Source: Ophiodon elongatus
Taxonomy: Eukaryota > Chordata > Actinopteri > Perciformes > Hexagrammidae
NCBI GenBank assembly: GCA_016806645.1
Contig: JACSYO010001818.1
Location: 4,387,001-4,451,000 of the forward strand
DNA length: 64,000 nucleotides
Reading direction: 5' to 3'
The notes below the pieces were generated by a model that was given only the letters and a program-made list of their open reading frames with translations, was not told the origin of the DNA and made no database searches. Numbering within the stretch: the stretch's first letter is position 1; each line of letters begins with the position of its first letter. Positions 46,881 to 60,580 of this stretch are shown one piece after another. Position numbers and translations under genes: made by a program.

Positions 46881-49800
46881 TTACAGGATGGGACAATTCT
46901 GACCACAAAAATTGTAAAGTACGTCCAACATATCAGGCTCCTGAACCCTTCTGCTCATAACGCCTTGACCTTTCCCCGGCTGCACTACCACGACCTCGCC
47001 ATCAGGCGGAGGCTCCATCAGCGGGTGCACTTTGTTATCCTTCAGCTTAAACTCAGTGACACCAACACCGGGCAGCGTGCCGTTCCTCTCCACCCACGTC
47101 CTGGTGTCCTCTGGGTCCTCCTTCGTATCCATGGGGCTGTCCCCATTGGCGCTGCTCTTGCTAACTGTGCTCAGGTCATCCTGATATGCATCTGAGTCAC
47201 TCGTATGGGGCAAAGAAAAGTAGGTGCACTTCCTTGAGAGTAAGGACTCCTTGTCTTCCAGTTCAGACTTCGTGCTGAAAAGGGAATATGGGGCGCTCTC
47301 CTCTGTGTCCTCGCACATTTCCTTTCCTTGAGAGTTTGTGGCGCTTTTGTTTATTCCGACCGGGTCGGACACAGACTTTCTGATCAGGGTGTTTTCTCTA
47401 AGGAACCATTGTTCATTATCAATAGAGACTCTGTCTTCAGGCCCGACTTGTGCATTGAAAGCAGCGCAGCGTGTTGCTTCGCTTAAGGTGTCCGCTGAAT
47501 TAGTGGAATTGAAGTAAGACAACTCAGACATCGCTTTGGACCGGGATATGTGGAAGGGAGAGAAAATGCTTGAATGTTCTTTCTTCTTCTCTTTTGGCGC
47601 AGATGGCGGCCTTTCACTCGCTTCCTCGTCAGGTTTAGCATCTTTCTTGCCATAAAGTCTTTCAATTGTTCTTCTCACAAAGCCTTTAGTGATGGATTTC
47701 CGTACTGAATCGTCTTCGCTGCCTGACAGCTCGCTTGAAGTCTGAGACTGGTACCCGCCACTAGCTGAGGTCTCTGTTCTGGCCTCTGATCTGGGCTGGC
47801 TATCTGTGGCACTCTTTGCCAGGAACATGTCCCTAATGGATCTGACCTTGTTGCCTTCAGGCTCCGATGTTACAACGCCACTGGAATCGTAGCTGAATGA
47901 TAGTGACGACTGAGGAGCTGATCGGGTGGCGGGAGCCGACTGAGATGTGGGCGATTCAGAGGGCGAGTCCTCAACAGCTGGTTCAAGAGGGGACTTTCTT
48001 TGGGACGAACGTCTAATTGCAGAACTTTCTGTTGTCTTCTGGGCATCGGCAACTTGTTTTTCCAGAAGAATCACTCTCTCTGCGACTGATTGAGACATTA
48101 TCTTTCCAGGTTGATGCTTGAGCTTTTCCACAACCTTTTCACATTCGGTATCTTTAGATTGTGCAGGAGCTTCTTGATATTCTGTACAGCTCTCTTCTGT
48201 ATATCTGTCCATGTCGGCATGTTCTTCCTCTGAGCTGGACTCTTTGTCATCGTAGCTTGAGTTGTTGATTGGTTTGTCTTCAACCTTTGGTTGCTCCATC
48301 TCTACGTGTTCCTCACAGCTGCTGTGGTCATTCCCACTATCTTCATCTGTATTAAATCCATAAGTCTTTGTTAAACTGTCAGACTTTATCAAACTGCTTT
48401 TGTCTTTTTTGGTATATGAATCCTGGTTTTCTATATAATGGCTTGGATTCCCTCCTACAGTATCCCAGATGTATGTTTCATCAGCACGGTGTTCTTGTTC
48501 CTCTGAGCTGACCTTGTCCTCCTCTGTCTCTTCTATCAAAGTCTTTAACCCTCTATATTTTCTTGTTTGTTCCCTGGGATCCGGAAGATTATCAAGGTGT
48601 TCTTCCTCCTCTTCCTCATTGTCAGACAAACTTTCCTCAATGATAACCTTTAATTTCTTACATTCAACCTCCGACTGCTCTTCCTCTGAAGATGGATAAT
48701 CAACATCTGAGTCACATGTGCTTTCGTCAACACTCACACTCGACCCCATACAGGCTGCTTGACATTCAACCTCTGGTTGCTCTTCCTCTTCCTCTTCCTC
48801 TGACTTGCTGTGACTATCTTGGCTTAATATTCTTTCCTTCCCTCTTCCAATCAGTTCTGAATAGTAATTTGAGCTTGGTTGCTTTTCCTCTTCCTCCTCC
48901 GAGTGACTGTCAGCGTTGGACGAGTGGTCACTTCCTCTGCTCTCCTGTTTTGTCTCCTCACGTTCAACTTCTCGCTCCTCTTCTGAACTATGTTGCTCAC
49001 CTACTTCTGAGCACGATACACTTAGCTTACAAAGCACCTTCTGCTCTAAACCTTTAGTGGCACTTGACATTTGCTGCCCTTCCTCGTCTGAAACTGACTC
49101 TTCATCACGGGTAAGCTCATTGTCAGGAATGCTCTCCTCACTGTGTGTCTGCAGCTGATTACCTTCCATGTCTTGCTCCTCTGCCTCAGAGGTACTGCTG
49201 TGTTGTTCAAGACCTTTCTTGCTGCTGACTGATCCATTTATTTTAGTCTTTTCTTGGTTGGATCTGTCTCCCTTATCTTTTGCAAAGACCACTGTACTGT
49301 AAAGCTGCTGTTCTTCAGATGTCTGTTTATCGATAGGTTCAGCTGGAGGACATTTGTCCTCACCAATCTGCTCATACAGGCTGTCCTTGTCTTTAGTTAT
49401 ATTACCCGTGCTGGATTGTTTTGGCTGGTTAACGTCTGTGAATTTTTTAATAATGGAGCTCACATCAACATTAACTTTCTCATCTTGAGCAACATCCCTG
49501 ACATTAACAATATCTTCTGTGGAGAAATGGGACACCTTGGCGTTACTGTTATCTTTTGGTTCCACTTTTTCTGTCTGTTCTTCATCGTCACTTTTGACTT
49601 TTGAAAGAGAGGTCAACTCCTCCTTGAGCCTCTCCGGTATGTCAAGATTATCCACAATCTCGTCAATTACATTTTCGTCAATGCCACAGTCTTTTTCAGA
49701 GCCGGCCTCGGTCACGACTTCTTGCTCTGAATTATTTGGTGTTGAGCTGCGACTCTTGCATTTGTCGCTGAGATCCTGAAAGCCCTTCCAACTTTGCAGG

Positions 49801-52800
49801 AGCTGTTTCGAAGCGGACTGCTGTAAATCGGACAAACTAACTTTTAACTCGTGGGAATCCTCAATACTGGCAATTCTTCTAAGGGAATCGATCATTTTCA
49901 AAGCTTCGGAACAGCTAACATTGTCTGCATTCAGCTCATCCATATTTATGTTGGCTAGGCCTTCTTTTAGGGTCATGACAGACAAGAAAGCAAGGAGTGC
50001 TTTAGATGATGAGCCAAACGTAGAGGCCACATGAGAGGAGAAGTCAGGCAGGCTGTTGGACTTTTCCAGACATGATGGACGTTTGTTTTGTGTGATTTGT
50101 CTAATTGACTTTATTGAGTAGCAAATTTCCTCAAGCACTGGTTTCATATTTGGCTGATTTGCGATGTTTAATGGCTGTGGGATTGTTTGTGTTATGGATT
50201 TCTCAAGGTCATCTGTCATCTTGCCGTCATCACTCTGATCAGCATCCAATGGCGTGAGATTGTTGCGAGTAAGTGTTTTTTCCAGTTCAGCTGTTGAGTT
50301 TATGGACTGAGGTGTTTGGTGACACCTCCTTTGGGATGGCGTTTTCCTTTCAGTCTTATTTGCTGGTTCTGATGCATTGTCTGAGGAGAGATTTCTTGAG
50401 AGCAGCCTTCCACTTGACTTGTGTCTGACAGGTTGTGACGCCATGTCCAGAGACTGCGAATATGGAGACCGTCTTTTATGTAATTTAGGTCTATAAAGCT
50501 TTGTCTCAGTGGAGGGGCTATCAGTTGGTGTTGCATGTCTTCGCATTCCAAGATCTGGAGGGTGGTTATGTAATGATGATAATTTTGGAGAGTTATGAGG
50601 AAGTTCAGAAGGGAATTTCTTGGTCTGGGATTTTCTCTCCGGAGATGGACTGCTCATAAGTTTGACATTTTTCACCAAGGGTTTAGGTGACAATGCTTCT
50701 TTTTGAGTAAAAAATGTTGTTTTATCCGTTTTTGTCTCTTTAAGTGGAAGATCAGTTGGTGTTGATGAAATACTGAATGATGACATTCTCTCTTCAGATG
50801 TTAAACTAGTCGGAGATGCAGAAGTACAACATGACAGACTACTTTTCAAATTTGAGATGCTGTTTGATTGCTGTGTCTCTTCTCGTAGGCCTTCACTGGG
50901 TGCCTGTGTCCCCGTTGGACAGATGCCGTTTGGCAGCACATTATCACCAACTGTGTTGATGGGAGTAGATGATGTGCTTGTCTCTGAAGTGGCATCACTA
51001 CATAAAGTATATTTATCCAGACAAGCCTTTCTGAGAGACATTTTCCTGTCAAGAGATATATTACTGACCAAAGGGGCCCTTTTAATGGATGGAGTTCTTG
51101 GTAATGGTGCCGCGCTCTGCGTGGAAGTGTCAGTGTGAATTGATGTTGTTATTTCCATTGTGTGGTCGGTAGTTGATACGGCCTTGTCACATTTGGTACT
51201 GATGGTTAATGGATGTTTATCTGAGCTTTGACTGCTCGCTGCCACTGAGGATGCACCCATCATGCAATATTCTGTGTTTGGTATATCTGTATCTTCAACA
51301 GGTGGTGGTGGCGGTGGGAGCTCCATTGAAAATGTATCTGGAGGTGCTTCTTTTTGAAATAACATTTCAATTTGACTTGATTTGTTTTCCACTTCACTGG
51401 CTGGTGGAATTTCTGTTTCAGTAATTGGTGGAATTATTTCAGAACAGAAGAGAGGTTTAATTTTGTCTGTATTAATGTGAGCTAAATTGTCGTAGTTTTC
51501 CGTTTTTGTAGTGGTTTTATGACTGTAGACAACTTGTTGATTGACTGTGGCTTTCTCCATTGATTGACTTGATTTGTTTTCTAAGGACCGGATTCTTTGT
51601 TTGACAGAAGCTCCTAGCTCATCCTGAGGCAGCGGGCCAATTTTGAGAGTTAGTACTCCTGATGTGTCCTCCAAACACTTTACCTCATCTGCCACAATCA
51701 TCAAACCGTTCTCATTTTCAGACTCCACACACTCGCCGTTTCCTGTTTGTACAAGAGTAAGTACATCAATTTTTTTACTTTCCTCATTTGGGTAGGCTGA
51801 GGGGTTGAGACGGGCTTTCTCCAGCCAGTTTTCCACGTATTCATTAGTGACAGCGCTGGAGGAGTTAAAAGCAGGCAGTGACATGCTTTCGCTGACATCA
51901 TAGGACTCGTTTTCTTTCTTTTTCTCCTGATGCATTGATATCTGCTGTGTCAGTATTCCCTGTGGTTGGCTTACTTCATTGGGAGCAACACTCAGGCTGC
52001 ATTTTTCAGAAGAAACTGTCTCACTTATAGTTTCGTTCAATGCTGATGGTATGTTTGAGTCTTTGAGAATACATTTTATCGTGTCATCTGACTGTTGTGA
52101 GCTCCCTGTTGTAACACCCCTGTCTCCATTTTGTGTTGGTCCATTTTTAAAATTCATCAGGCTTTTTGCTGATTTTGATTTATTCCCATAAATCTTCTTA
52201 ATGAACCCAGCACTGGAGAAAGTTTTCACTTTCCTACTTTTCTCGGTTGCTCCTGCAGAATTTTCTTTTCGTCTTTTCCTTGGTGACGTAAGCCGCCGAA
52301 CACGTTTGTTGAGGACTTTGTGTTTTGAGGATCCCCGCTTATCTTTGTTGACCTCTCTTTGTTGGGGCTTGGATTTGCCATTAGTGGGCTTTGGGAATCG
52401 TTGTTGAGCATTTGTTGCTTGAATTGCACCCGTCCTCAGTGAAGGCGAGGTTAAATCCGATGTTACTGACTCAGCCCTCCAGATGCTAATTGACTCGGAA
52501 GCTGTCGATGGTCTCCAGGGCTGGGGTTCAAACTCATTATTGTAGGAGAGCTGTCCAGTTTCTGAAGTAGCTGGCCTGCAAAAAGGAAACCCAAAAGCAG
52601 ACATATCCTCTGAACAAAGGTTTGCGAAGAAATTATCCTGGCAGGTCTGCTGTTCATATACGTGTACGACAGTTTCAGAGACCATCTCTTCACTGGATTC
52701 AATCTGTAGGATATCAGTCCTCCCTGCTGATTTGAAGGGGGATACATTTCTGCCTTTTATGTTGTTGGCGTCCACAGAGCCATATCTTCTAGGTTTGGGC

Positions 52801-55508
52801 ACTGGTCTGCTGCTCTTCTGTTTGACCATGCAGTACTGCTCTGTCTGCTCTCTGTAGGAGTAAGAACCAACCGTACCTTCCTGAATCCCCTCTACCGTCA
52901 CTGATTTGATGCTCTCCACAGAGGCTTGCTTTTTTCTAATTTGCTTGTGCCCTGGTGTAGGAGCCCTCCTAGGAGTCCCCATGTTTGTCTGTGCTTTGCT
53001 ATCATCCTCTTCATTATTACTCTCACTGAAAACTCCATTGCCCAGCGAAGGTGGATCCTCGTCATTGTTATCCTGAGTTTTGTCCTTGTTGATGGTGTCG
53101 ATGGAGGCAGCAGAACTTTCTAAATGCAGTGAGTTTGATTTTAGTGAGCTGATCTCCTGTTCTGCCACAGGCTCCGTTAAACAGGCCAAATTAAGCTGAT
53201 TGGCTACACTCGAGCGTGCCAGAGTGGTTGTCCAATGAATGGTTTCCTCTTCCTTAATTGTCAGCCGCACCCTCATCTCCACTGTCATGCTACCGTCTTG
53301 GTTCACCCGAAAGGACTTCTGAATGTCGTCATCTGTGGGCAGGAAGCTGTCCTGCTCCTCAGCTCCAACGCCAAGGCAGGTGTCCGGTGTTTCTGGTACA
53401 GACTCCAGTATATGACTGGACTCCATCCCGGCAGAGTGACTGGGTCCATCGCATGAACTTTCTGCGATGGAGTTATGAATCCGATTCACGATGTACCTCT
53501 CCGATGACAGGGAGAAATTTCTTGACTTTGGAGTGTATGATTTTGACTTCTTTTTACCTTTTCAGTCAGGAAAAAAAAGGTTCATGTTGAAAAAATGCAG
53601 TAGAAATGTCCAAAGATTTCAAGCGAGGATAGGCAGGTGGTTTGAAGAGTAAACCCAAGAAGCATGAAAGGAGAAGAAAGAGAAAAAAGAAAAGTTAGAT
53701 AGAGAGTACAGCTATTCACAGCTCATGAAGAACAATAGCCAGCAGCCACATAGGCATTGTATGTAGGTCATCCACGGTATTATAGTACATAATATCATTG
53801 CCTCAGCACTTTCCCAATCTTCATCCCATGAGAGCAGGTAGATTACGCAGACACACTGTGCAGACACACTATACGTGTCCATCAATGAGAATACATCAAC
53901 TCAACAAAACGAAATGATTACAAAGAGATCCCTCAAAAATAAATAAATTCTTATGTAAACTTACGTTTTAATGCCTTTAGTCTTCTGTGACCCAATCGTT
54001 TGGTAGGCAGCGCGGTTTCAGCTGGTGATTTCTGTGTATTGTAGTTTGCATGCCTGAATGGCTCCCTGCCTACAGCCACTACTGTCCCAGAACACAACAT
54101 CAAGCCTGGAAGGCCATCCACCTGCAGTAGACAGAAACATATGTCACTCTAATGGCATTTGATCATGTTAGCACTTGATAGAATAGAAAAACATTGAATC
54201 TAAATATATTAGGGAGTGATGTAATTACAAATGACATGCATGTATGTGTATGACAGGTCTTCATTAATGTATTATTTGTTTAAATGACACTTTGCAACAC
54301 CAGCAAGATCTGAATTTAGAATGGCTCCTTGACCTGAAGCCTTACAGAGCAGTATCCCAGAATGCCTTTCTACGTATTAGGATGAGTTGTTAAAGAAGAT
54401 TACCACTTTCTCTCCTCATGTGACGTCTATTTACAGGCCAAGTTCAAGCCATGCTTCTATGCGGCAACAATGATGTTTCCAAAACCTGAAACGTATCTTT
54501 GCGTTGTCTTTAAACAGACAGATTATAGACGAATGTACGTCCATTCTTGAAGGGCTGAATGATCATTTTTGTGCTCTACGTCAAATATAGATTCTTCAGA
54601 TTTAAGATGATTATGTAATAATAGGATTGTGGTCTTGCAGAACGAGGCTGTACTTGAGTGTGCTTTTAGATTTTAGATTTGGCCTGAGTAACATTGTAAT
54701 TCTGTTTGTTAGTATGTACAGCAGACTGTCTTGGTATTATATGGGAAGGTTTACTGAACATATTATGGTGTTTTTAGTAAATGTTCAGTCTATAGTGGTT
54801 GTAAAATCTTATTTCCTTCTTTGAGAGGGATTGTTTTGTATGTGTAAGGAGGAGAATACTCACACGTCTGCCATCAGCTGTGTGTAATTTCACCACATGG
54901 AACTGCATCAGCTCTGAAATATATTCCAGGATGGACTCAAAAGTGGGCGTAGTCCTCTTGTGAAGCACCACAGAGTGTTCTACAGTGGGGTCACCATTGC
55001 GGTAAACCAGTAGCATCTTTGGCGTGCGCACAAGCATCGACTCCTGCTTGTGGACGTTCCTGCCGGGGAAAAGCCTGGCCTGCTGCACGGTCCGGCGACG
55101 GGAACTAACGGGCCTGGCGTGGTACCACGGCGCCAGCTTCTTCCTGGCCAGAGCCAGGTTGATTGGTTTTACCTTACGACTGTCAGAGCAAATGTAGGAT
55201 TTCCCATCCTCCAGTTCATCCAAAGTATGGACCGCATGAATCCCCCTGGGAGTGGTGATGTTCCTCACCCCAAACGGCAGGGGAACCTTTTTAGAGAGAC
55301 TGTCGAGAAGCGTGTCAAATGTTTTAAAGGTGCGATTGTTGATGACCATGGGCAGGCCATTGAACTGAGAATCTCCACTTTTGTAGAAGCAGACCCTCTT
55401 TGATAAGATGGGGTCGATGAGGCTTGGGTGGCGTGGGGTGCCAAAGGTGTGCCCACTCCCAAAGGACTGCTCTGGGAGGACCCTCCGAAACCCCGTCTCA
55501 TTCATCAT
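46881..55508 (-). CDS. rp1: rp1, photoreceptor axoneme doublecortin protein RP1 (3 coding exons)
   Basis: RP1 is a photoreceptor microtubule-associated protein of the outer-segment axoneme, needed for disc stacking; human mutations cause retinitis pigmentosa.

Minus-strand exons: 55508-54864, 54121-53965 and 53557-46881, with matching phases (0 and 1), giving about 2,492 aa. The first exon follows a clear acceptor at 55519. Two ATGs in tandem (55508 and 55505) precede NETGF.

Two doublecortin domains are visible. DCX1 (about 36-118) has KRVCFYKSGDSQFNG and PLPFGVRNITTPRG; DCX2 (about 155-237) has LLVYRNGDP and spans the exon 2/3 junction to VVAVGREPF. The large last exon begins with DDIQKSFRVNQDGSMTVEM and EEETIHWTTT, close to human RP1 rather than RP1L1. 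It has a Pro run (about 1017), a very Glu-rich stretch (about 1730-2060), then GFVRRTIERLYGKKD and LDVLYNFCGQNCPIL followed at once by the stop. Human RP1 (2,156 aa) continues well past this motif. Confidence 0.93.
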
Positions 55509-58500
55509 CGCTGATTGGCTGGAAGGCGAGCATAAGAGAAGTATTAGATATTGAGTATACGCATAAGGGTACTTTCTACTTCCCAGTTTAGGTTTTGTTG
55601 GTAGAGAGTACAATAAATGGTGAAGTAATGATGTTTATGACTCTTCTGTCGAAAAGCTTCCTCCACAGAATCAAGGGTGAGGAACCCCAAAAGGTTTCTC
55701 AAGTTGCTTCTTCACAGAAAATATTTCACATTTTTACAATAAACAATAATCTTCACATATATGGTTGTGTCCGCTTTTTTGAATACATAAAGAAATAGGT
55801 ATTAAATAGCCTAATTACTCTGAGTGATGCAGTAACAAATAATCGTGACAGGAGTAAAACGTGGTTTGGTTTATGGTAAAATGTCAAAGGAGACATTTGC
55901 GTGTTAACTTCTTCAATTGGGTCAGCACAGAAACATAACACCATGACAACTTAAATGGTTCATGAGGTGTAAACACATGTTGTTTACTTTGTTGGACCGG
56001 GCCATTAGGTAAATGACTTCTGGGAAACCTGTCATGTGACTGGCATCTTCAATTATTTGATTACCTGGGTTTTAACAACACAGTAGATGACTTAACAAGT
56101 GATACAGAAATGTTTGACAGATAAATAAATCTATAACACATTTCAGTATTATGCTTTTAATATAGAAAATGTATATGAAATAATAATAAATAATGTCCTG
56201 ATCTATGTAAACCTAAACACTATGTTATATTTAATAATAAAAAAAGATGTCTCAGAACACTTCAATCAATTAAAACTTTTTGAATATTGAATTGCTTAAT
56301 TATTGTACATGAAAAATTAAGTGATCATTTATATACTTTTTTAACTAAAACTGATTTTGTTAAAAGTGATTTCAAAAATTGTGTTAAATGTATTTAATAG
56401 ACAAGAGATTCTTTTTTTTGGATATTCAGGAGGAAAATCTGTAGTAATTGTGACTACAATGTTCCAATCAAAAACAAGATTTGGTTAAGATTTACGACCA
56501 TAGCGATTTCTACTGCTGCAAGTGTCACACATAAATACAGATTATAACTAGAGGCAGTAAACAAGCAAATAAATATACAATAAATGCACTCACCTACGCC
56601 GGCATCATTAAATTCCCAACGGTTTTGAAAGGATTCATCAAATGTTATTCTGTGCTCTACATGATGACGGCTGTTGAGCTAAGTGCACAGCAACAGTTTA
56701 TTTCTGGAGACACCATCCTGGTTAATTTGCTTAATCTTTGCACAACGTTAATCTCCGCTGCAAGTGCATTGCTTGCCAATCCTCTTGGGAAAGGTGTGTC
56801 ACACAGGTGTACGTAGAGCTGTCATAGAAGGACAAAGAGGTGGACCTAAGGACCTGAGATTTATTCGTTGTATGTTTTATATGTGAAATAGGCCAGAAAA
56901 TTATTTATTGTCAATGGATCTAAAAAAAAAAGAACCCCCCCCCCAATTAATTTTTACAATGAGATACAAGTGAAATTAAACTAACACAAGTTTAAGAGTG
57001 ATTGGACCAATTGCATTACAGTATAACAAAGCATTTTTTTAATGTTTTGGTACTTGTGTTGCTCTTGTTTGAGACTTAAATAAGAGCACAGCATTGTACC
57101 TGCAGAAGGTTATAAACTAAAAGGAGAGCAGGGTTTTCTCCACCAGTGGCAGCAGATGGTGAATCGGTGTCCGGTTGTAATATTCGTGCAGGGTTGTAAT
57201 CTCATTGAGGACCTCTTTAGATAATAAGGATTAAGGAGCTCTCCTTTCGCAGGACCCTTAGAAGAGCACTTGTTTTCAATGAAAGGAGTCAACATTCACC
57301 TTATTACCTTTGTTTGTTTACCAAATTTCTATTGTGAATGTTTCTATTTTTTCTATTTTTAAATTATGTCTCATGTTATTGCACTGTGTTTCTTGTTTTG
57401 GTTTATTGTTAGTCACCTTTCACCAGGTCAAAATCCTTGTATGTGTAACGTACTTGGCAATAAACAGTTCTGATTCTGATTCTGAAAAACCTTTATCCAT
57501 TATTAAATTATATCAGGGATTATTTGTGTCTTTGACCCTGTGTGATCTGAACACATAGTATAAATTAAGACACTTAAAAATAACATGGACATTCATTTAA
57601 TAGCAAACACACGTGGTGGCTTTTATAGTCCATACAAAAATACACGTGCAACAAAATAGTGCTCGCTCAAGAAATACAATTAAGTTTAACAAGGTAGTGG
57701 AGTCCAGTAGATTAGCTTGAACCGTATTACTGAGGGCATTAGCCGGTCTTGTATATGCTTTACCATGAACTATCATGAGTTGCATAACAGTTACCGAAAC
57801 TGGACTGAGTTGAGTCTATTTCTGTCGTGAAAGGGATTAGTCGACAAGGGATGACTTCATTCCTCAGTAAACCTGGGGCTGACGTGAAGGAATCAAAGGA
57901 ATATACAAAAGTTATCAGGTTTCAGCTCAGTATCAGAGGATAAAGTGATGACACTCACTTGTCATACTGTTTAGTTTACTGCTGTGGAAATATCTCAGGT
58001 GTGTATGAAATGGACGATATGTGCTGTAGGAAAGAATTCCTGCTGAGCCCGACCAGACAGAGATTCAGGAATGCCACAGGAGGCTCCCATGAGCCGAGCC
58101 CATGACCCGTTCCCAAAACAACAACGAGCACAAAAATGTGAAAAATCCCTCAAAGGAAGCTTCGGGGGGGTGGGGGAGCAATGGAGGAAGCCCTCAGAGT
58201 AAACAGGTAGGCCTGAAGCCTGCATGCCCCTCATTCCAGCCCTCCGCTCCAGAGATAAGAGACGAATGTTGAAACCAAGCGGGTAAAAACGGCTGGTCAC
58301 ACTGATACAGCAGCACAGATCCTGCCAAACATACTGGAATCAGTCTGAAAATAGGCCTGAGCTGAAGCTCTGCTCTCAGAGCAGCGTGGCAGGTAATAGC
58401 AACAAATGTCTGAAGCTCCATTTGTCACATAACCTTCCATGTCACAGAGTTATAACGAACCAGCTGGTGATATGAATACTGTTATGTTTCCTTCACATGA

Positions 58501-60007
58501 TTACACGTGAAATCACACGTCGCCATGACAGAGATATCTGTCTCTGCGTTCCGGGTGTATTGCCACCCCTGCCATGCTCTATTTTTAAGTCCTTGCGCCT
58601 ATACTGCAACTAATTGGCGCCAAGTTAGATTCAAACCTATGCTGTTAATGGGAAAAAATGTGTGATATGTTTTGGCCCTTGTCCCCTTTCTATATTTGGC
58701 CCAGCGTCCTCTATGCAGCTGCTCCTCCAGATCTGTCTGCCTGTGTTCCCATCAAACACCTCTCTTCAGTCTGCATGTATCGCTTCGATTCAAGAGGCAA
58801 AGAGTGCTTCTGCTTAAAGGGCAGAAATACATTGGTGGCTACATAGAAAACAACAGCAGTTTGCTCTGATGTTGTGCCATGTTTAGCCTCTGTATTTGCA
58901 TTTGAAATAAAATGCCCAGCTCATTTTTTAGCCCTCGTAAGAACTGTTTAAAATTCCAAGCATTGCAGCTGTCAGGAATTCAATTATAAGTGATACAGCT
59001 GCACAGTGACCGACATTCACTTAAATTAAAAGACAAGCAAATGATCCTGCAAACATATAATCTCTTTTAAACTTTACTTGCAGTCAAAATCCCAATTCGT
59101 CCAGATTTCTTTTAATATATACGTACAGCAACGTTGATGAATTCCATTTTTCCTCTGAGGTCAGTTTAATGTGAGCTAAAAAAAAAAAGAAGAAAACTTG
59201 GCAAACGCTGAGCCAGAAATATGCTTACTATTCAAAATTCCATTCAAGTTACATGATGTTTCTATCTTTTTTTTCCCCTCTCGACTTCCACTGGAATTCC
59301 CAGATTTTGAATGAAAGCCTGCCAAACAGGACTCTCTAAGGTCACACCACCGTCTGTCCCCTCCCCTCCAAAACCCGTAGCACAGCAGTCAAGAGGTCCC
59401 CACCCCATCCATTTTGAGAGCTTTGTATCAGCTGTGCCAAGCTTTTAATCTGCCTGGTGACATCCCAGTGTTTCCTGCATGGGATAGAGGGAAAGATAAG
59501 CACACTCCTTTGTGCGGTAAATCACTCCGCACTCCCACTTGTTCACTGATATGACCATTATTCAATTAGGCTGCACACAAACTGACCACAATTCTTGATA
59601 ATTACAGTAAGAGGCTTGGTGATTGTTTTCAAATAATTTTAATTTTCTTAATCTCTTCTCTTCTTTTCTCTGAACAACATCTGCTTTGATTGTTCAATGG
59701 CAAACATAACAAATTTTGTTATGGCCAGGGGTGGGAAGTAATCGAGCACATTTTCGAAACGTTGTACTTCTCTGTAGGACTACCTTAAAAAGATATTCCT
59801 CTGCAATCTAAGAAACAGAGAAAAACTGAACTACATGCATTAACCCTGGTATCCATAACTTTATTTAATCACATTGCATATAGTTATCTAGTATAATGAG
59901 GGTTAAACCACATACCATCCAGCTATACTAACGTGCCAATGGCAAATGTTAACTCGCATTAGAATAATCTTCAGCCAGTTACGTTAAGACAGTCTTGAAA
60001 AAATAAG

Positions 60008-60580
60008 CTTTTAGATTTTGTACTTGTGAAGTTGTTTGTACATTTCTATGCATATGCTGCTTGGTGACCCACGTTACAGCAAACTTGACATTTTCTGTTG
60101 ACTGTTAACATTATTTAGCAGGTTAGCTAGCATTAATTAGCCAGCTAACAGTTAGCCCTAACTGACTGACACAACTGACACATTAAAACAGCTTTTGATT
60201 AATGCACATAACTTTTTTTTTATATACTTATGCTAGATATTGTATGTTTTTTAAGCAGCAATAGCCGAATAAACCTCAATTTGATAACTTTGGGTACTGT
60301 TACATTAGATTAACACAAGTAGCAACCAGCTAACCGCTGGATCGGGACACAGTCTATGGAGCTAACGCGGTCGATGAGCTACCGTTAGCATTAACTGTAG
60401 CTAATTATTAAAAGCTGACATTCTTAAAAACATTTTAAATCTTTCATTAATTTTGTACTTGTGAAGCCGTTTTTACTATACTGAGCTTACTATACTGCTT
60501 GGTGATCCACGTTAGAGAGTTTGAAATGTTCTGTTAACTGCACATTTGTTAGCATGACTAGCTAAGAGTTAGCCTTAACA
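60008..60580. repeat. Direct duplication about 430 bp apart
   Basis: The series attttgtacttgtgaag, tactgcttggtgatccacgtta and atgttctgttaactg at about 60450-60540 repeats, in order and with small changes, the series attttgtacttgtgaag, tgctgcttggtgacccacgtta and attttctgttgactg at about 60015-60108. Each is followed by a stretch full of TTAGC words. It is an old local duplication or two adjacent copies of one repeat family. Confidence 0.75.

Noticed and set aside
46881..46886. Joining the rp1 last exon via CT|gtaagg to the exon candidate at 46554
   Set aside because: The phase is wrong for the 39-codon frame. The in-phase reading adds only about 16 unrelated residues, so I keep the plain stop at 46881.
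46881..55508. Assignment of the doublecortin gene to rp1l1 because of its Glu-rich stretch
   Set aside because: The segments after the doublecortin domains and near the C-terminus match human RP1, as remembered, much better than RP1L1, which has its own Glu/Gly repeat arrays.
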